Shown: positions 7,301 through 8,330 of the stretch, piece after piece | How the letters are laid out: the number at the start of each line of letters is the position of its first letter | How positions within the stretch are numbered: position 1 is the first letter of the stretch | Origin: JAABYT01 sp964194585 | Lineage (GTDB): Bacteria > Pseudomonadota > Gammaproteobacteria > HK1 | Assembly: GCA_964194585.1 (NCBI GenBank) | Contig: CAXMNG010000306.1 | Coordinates: forward strand, 1-8,330 | Direction of reading: 5' to 3' | Length of the DNA: 8,330 nt | Position numbers and translations under genes: made by a program | Notes under the pieces: model-generated | The model's input: the letters and a program-made list of their open reading frames with translations, nothing else | Told to the model about the DNA's origin: nothing | Database searches by the model: none

Positions 7301-7821
7301 CCGCTTTCGGTCAGCACGACCTCGGTGCCGAGGATCGTGCCGGCGAGAATCGCGAGGAAAGTTCCGGCGGAGACCAGGGCGTTGCCGCCCATGAGCTCAT
7401 CGTCTTTCAGCTGATCCGGAAGAATGCCGTACTTGATGGGACCGAAGAAGGTGGACTGGATTCCCATCAGGAACAACACGGTCATCAGTACGGAGATGTT
7501 GCCGAAATAAAAGCCCACCGCGCCCACCGACATGATGATGATTTCGGCGAGCTTGATGTAGCGAATGAGTCTCGTCTTGTCGAACTTGTCGGCGAATTGA
7601 CCCGCCGTCGCCGAAAAGAGAAAGAATGGCAGAATGAATACGCCTGCGGCCGCCGTGATCATGATCTGTGCATTCATCCCTGCGGCGGCCGCGAGTCGCC
7701 AGGCGATGAGCACCACCATGGCGTTTTTGAATATGTTGTCGTTAAAGGCGCCCAGGAACTGGGTCAGGAACAGCGGCAGGAAGCGCCGGGTCTGGAAAAG
7801 GGAGAATTGTTTCTGGCTCAC
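4378..7821 (-). CDS. LplT-Aas type fusion: lysophospholipid transporter, acyltransferase and acyl-ACP synthetase
   Basis: A 1147-residue protein predicted to flip lysophospholipids across the inner membrane and re-acylate them with acyl-ACP it makes itself. In E. coli, LplT (transporter) and Aas (2-acylglycerophosphoethanolamine acyltransferase/acyl-ACP synthetase) are separate proteins encoded together. Here residues about 1-430 form a major facilitator domain with the LplT-like signature LTQFLGAFNDNIFKN and about twelve hydrophobic segments. Residues about 435-620 form a PlsC-type acyltransferase with NHQSFLD (HX4D, H465/D470) and FPEGR (532-536). The remainder is an AMP-binding adenylate-forming domain with FTSGTEGAPKG (808-818), GYGATET (946-952), YDTGD (1020-1024) and the late catalytic lysine K1128 in LLGTGKMD. 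All key residues are present, so all three parts look active. The GTG at 7821-7819 is preferred over an upstream TTG at 7860 because AGGA lies 8 bases before it and LplT proteins start close to this point. Similar fusions are, to my knowledge, known in other proteobacteria. Confidence 0.93.
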   Translation of the reverse strand: MSQKQFSLFQTRRFLPLFLTQFLGAFNDNIFKNAMVVLIAWRLAAAAGMNAQIMITAAAGVFILPFFLFSATAGQFADKFDKTRLIRYIKLAEIIIMSVGAVGFYFGNISVLMTVLFLMGIQSTFFGPIKYGILPDQLKDDELMGGNALVSAGTFLAILAGTILGTEVVLTESGATIISVVVIVVAALGWFSSWYIPATRPAQPDLVVGYNFVIETWKILAHAAGQRDVFLCIMGISWFWFVGATFLAQFPTFTKDVLGASVQVLTILLTTFSVGIAIGSLLCNRLLKGDVHATFVPLGALGITVFTVDLFFATSHPLSSATGELMAAGDFLSTFAGWRVVVDLLLVAISGGIFIVPLYAIVQLRSDEKHRARNIASNNVMNALFMVMSAGGTVLMLNVGFSIPEIFLTMAVLNAAVGVYIAKLLPGAMAKAFIAWLLDLFYRVEILGLENYRQAGDRVLIVANHQSFLDAPLISAYVPDKLTFAINTHIAKQGIIRFFLSLAETFPLDPTNPFSLRSLVAHVKKNHRLVIFPEGRITVTGSLMKVYEGPGMIADKADAVVLPVRIEGAQYTPFSRLKGKVRTRWFPRITVRFMPPVKLQIPEEMKGRKRRHYAGNMLYDIMSNMVFESSNYRTTLFSSLLDARKIHGGKHIVFDDIQRQPVDYNKLVAGSFILGKKLIRNTEAGECVGLLLPNMVATAVSFFGLQAFHRVPAMLNFSTGARNVVLACETACIKVVYTSRRFVGTAKLTEMVSGIENAGVKVIYLEDLRKSISIFDKLLGLLLSKMAGIYYHFANRKHDPDAPCVVLFTSGTEGAPKGVALSHTNVQANRFQVSSRIDFGPSDIVLNALPMFHSFGLTCGTLLPVLSGLRTFLYPSPLHYRIVPELAYDINATIMFGTDTFLSGYARFAHPYDFYCMRYVFAGAEKVKDETRRIWSERFGLRVFEGYGATETAPALTMNTPMHNRPGAVGRLLPGIEHRLEPVPGIEKGGRLMVSGPNIMAGYLRIENPGVLEPPEDRWYDTGDIVSIDEDGFVHIQGRAKRFAKIGGEMISLTAVESVVSALWPDHTHAVVNLPDARKGERLVLVTDYQDAQRDALMAYARENGIAELSIPRSILKVDTVPLLGTGKMDYVSVMRLAEDAAQGKGR

Positions 7822-7829
7822 GACAGGTG

Positions 7830-7833
7830 TCCT
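7830..7833 (-). promoter_or_regulatory. Ribosome binding site deciding the fusion gene's GTG start
   Basis: AGGA on the minus strand, 8 bases upstream of the GTG at 7821. The alternative TTG at 7860 has no comparable site at a good distance and would add 13 residues (MVLSASAPNRTPV) with no family counterpart that I know of. Confidence 0.65.
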
Positions 7834-7877
7834 ATTCGGCGCGCTTGCCGAGAGTACCAAACCAATGGAAAGGGTGC

Positions 7878-8330
7878 CTATATCGGTGTGTCGACACTAC
7901 CCTGCAGGCGACGGGTATCGTCGTCGACTCGTTGGCTGATGAGAAGAAAGACGCGTTCCTGCTCACTGCTGTGGTTACGTCCCGAGTGCATCAGCCAGCT
8001 GGGAAACCAGTACAGCCGTCCAGGCTCGTCGAAATCGTAGGAATCGTAAAGACCATCGCGCTCGAAAGCGCCGAAAGACGGCTCGACCGACAGCGCTCCG
8101 GCGGATCCGGGATAGATCGGAATGATGCTGCGCACCAAATCGCAGGCGTCGGTGTGGGGCAGGTGGCCGAAGCGGTAGTTTCGCCGGTACACTTTCAATC
8201 GCGCCCGGCAGCAGCCGGGAATGCTGTCGACGATCTCCTCGAAAATTCCGAAACAGGCGTCGGTCTTTACCACTGCCCGGGACTCCAGAACGCTCCGCGG
8301 GCCGCCAAACACTGCTTGGCTGTGGTCATC
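7878..8330 (-). CDS. Probable 2-oxoglutarate/Fe(II)-dependent oxygenase, C-terminal part, N-terminus cut by the window edge
   Basis: The minus-strand frame is open from the right edge (8330) to a TAG at 7880-7878, giving 150 visible residues. A GTG at 8312 is possible as a start, but the frame continues beyond it without a stop, so the gene most likely begins outside the window. The facial triad typical of this superfamily is visible: H59 and D61 in LPHTDACD, H115 in WFPSWLMHSGRN, and R126 in EQERVFLLISQ, 11 residues further on, as expected for the 2-oxoglutarate carboxylate contact. FPSWL-x-H is a motif seen in several bacterial oxygenases of this fold. Such enzymes use O2 and 2-oxoglutarate to hydroxylate a substrate, which cannot be predicted here. 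The stop lies 56 bases before the start of the LplT-Aas fusion on the same strand, so co-transcription is plausible. Confidence 0.68.
   Translation of the reverse strand, partial: DDHSQAVFGGPRSVLESRAVVKTDACFGIFEEIVDSIPGCCRARLKVYRRNYRFGHLPHTDACDLVRSIIPIYPGSAGALSVEPSFGAFERDGLYDSYDFDEPGRLYWFPSWLMHSGRNHSSEQERVFLLISQRVDDDTRRLQGSVDTPI

Noticed and set aside
7836..7851. Small hairpin TCGGC / GCCGA in the leader of the fusion gene
   Set aside because: Five base pairs with a 6-base loop is expected by chance in GC-rich DNA and has no supporting context.
7156..8040. Plus-strand open frame (294 codons) crossing the fusion gene start and the oxygenase gene
   Set aside because: It spans two minus-strand genes and the gap between them, and encodes a low-complexity Arg/Asp/Glu/His-rich product with no family resemblance.

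Overview
The window looks like ordinary chromosomal DNA from a GC-rich proteobacterium, most likely a gammaproteobacterium. The evidence is a UvrD that aligns from memory with E. coli UvrD over its whole length, a membrane-anchored cytochrome c5-type protein, an LplT-Aas-type phospholipid repair protein, and a DUF748 (AsmA-like) envelope protein. The genus cannot be fixed from the sequence alone. There are no rRNA, tRNA or CRISPR features, no complete insertion sequence and no phage genes.

Layout. Plus strand: the C-terminal part of a DUF748 protein (1-1410, open at the left edge) is followed 31 bases later by uvrD (1442-3625). A GC-rich stem-loop straddles the first gene's stop codon and lies just before the uvrD start. 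The plus and minus gene blocks converge at 3626-3727. This gap is almost filled by a perfect inverted repeat with 30-base arms and a 3-base loop (3631-3693), plus an extra tandem copy of its outer 15 bases (3694-3708). Minus strand, in order of transcription: the C-terminal part of a probable 2-oxoglutarate/Fe(II)-dependent oxygenase (8330-7878, open at the right edge), a three-domain LplT-acyltransferase-acyl-ACP synthetase fusion (7821-4378), and a membrane-anchored class I c-type cytochrome (4249-3728).

How the genes relate. uvrD serves DNA repair and replication. The DUF748 protein, the lysophospholipid recycling fusion and the cytochrome all act at the envelope, but nothing shows that they form one pathway. 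The fusion would combine the inner-membrane flip of lysophospholipids (LplT-like) with re-acylation by acyl-ACP made in the same polypeptide (Aas-like). The oxygenase is close enough upstream (56 bases) to share a transcript with it, and its substrate cannot be named.

I do not see a convincing undescribed multi-gene system. The most notable non-coding object is the palindromic repeat between uvrD and the cytochrome gene, which resembles a REP/RAYT-type mobile palindrome. The most notable gene is the single-polypeptide lysophospholipid transporter/acyltransferase/acyl-ACP synthetase.
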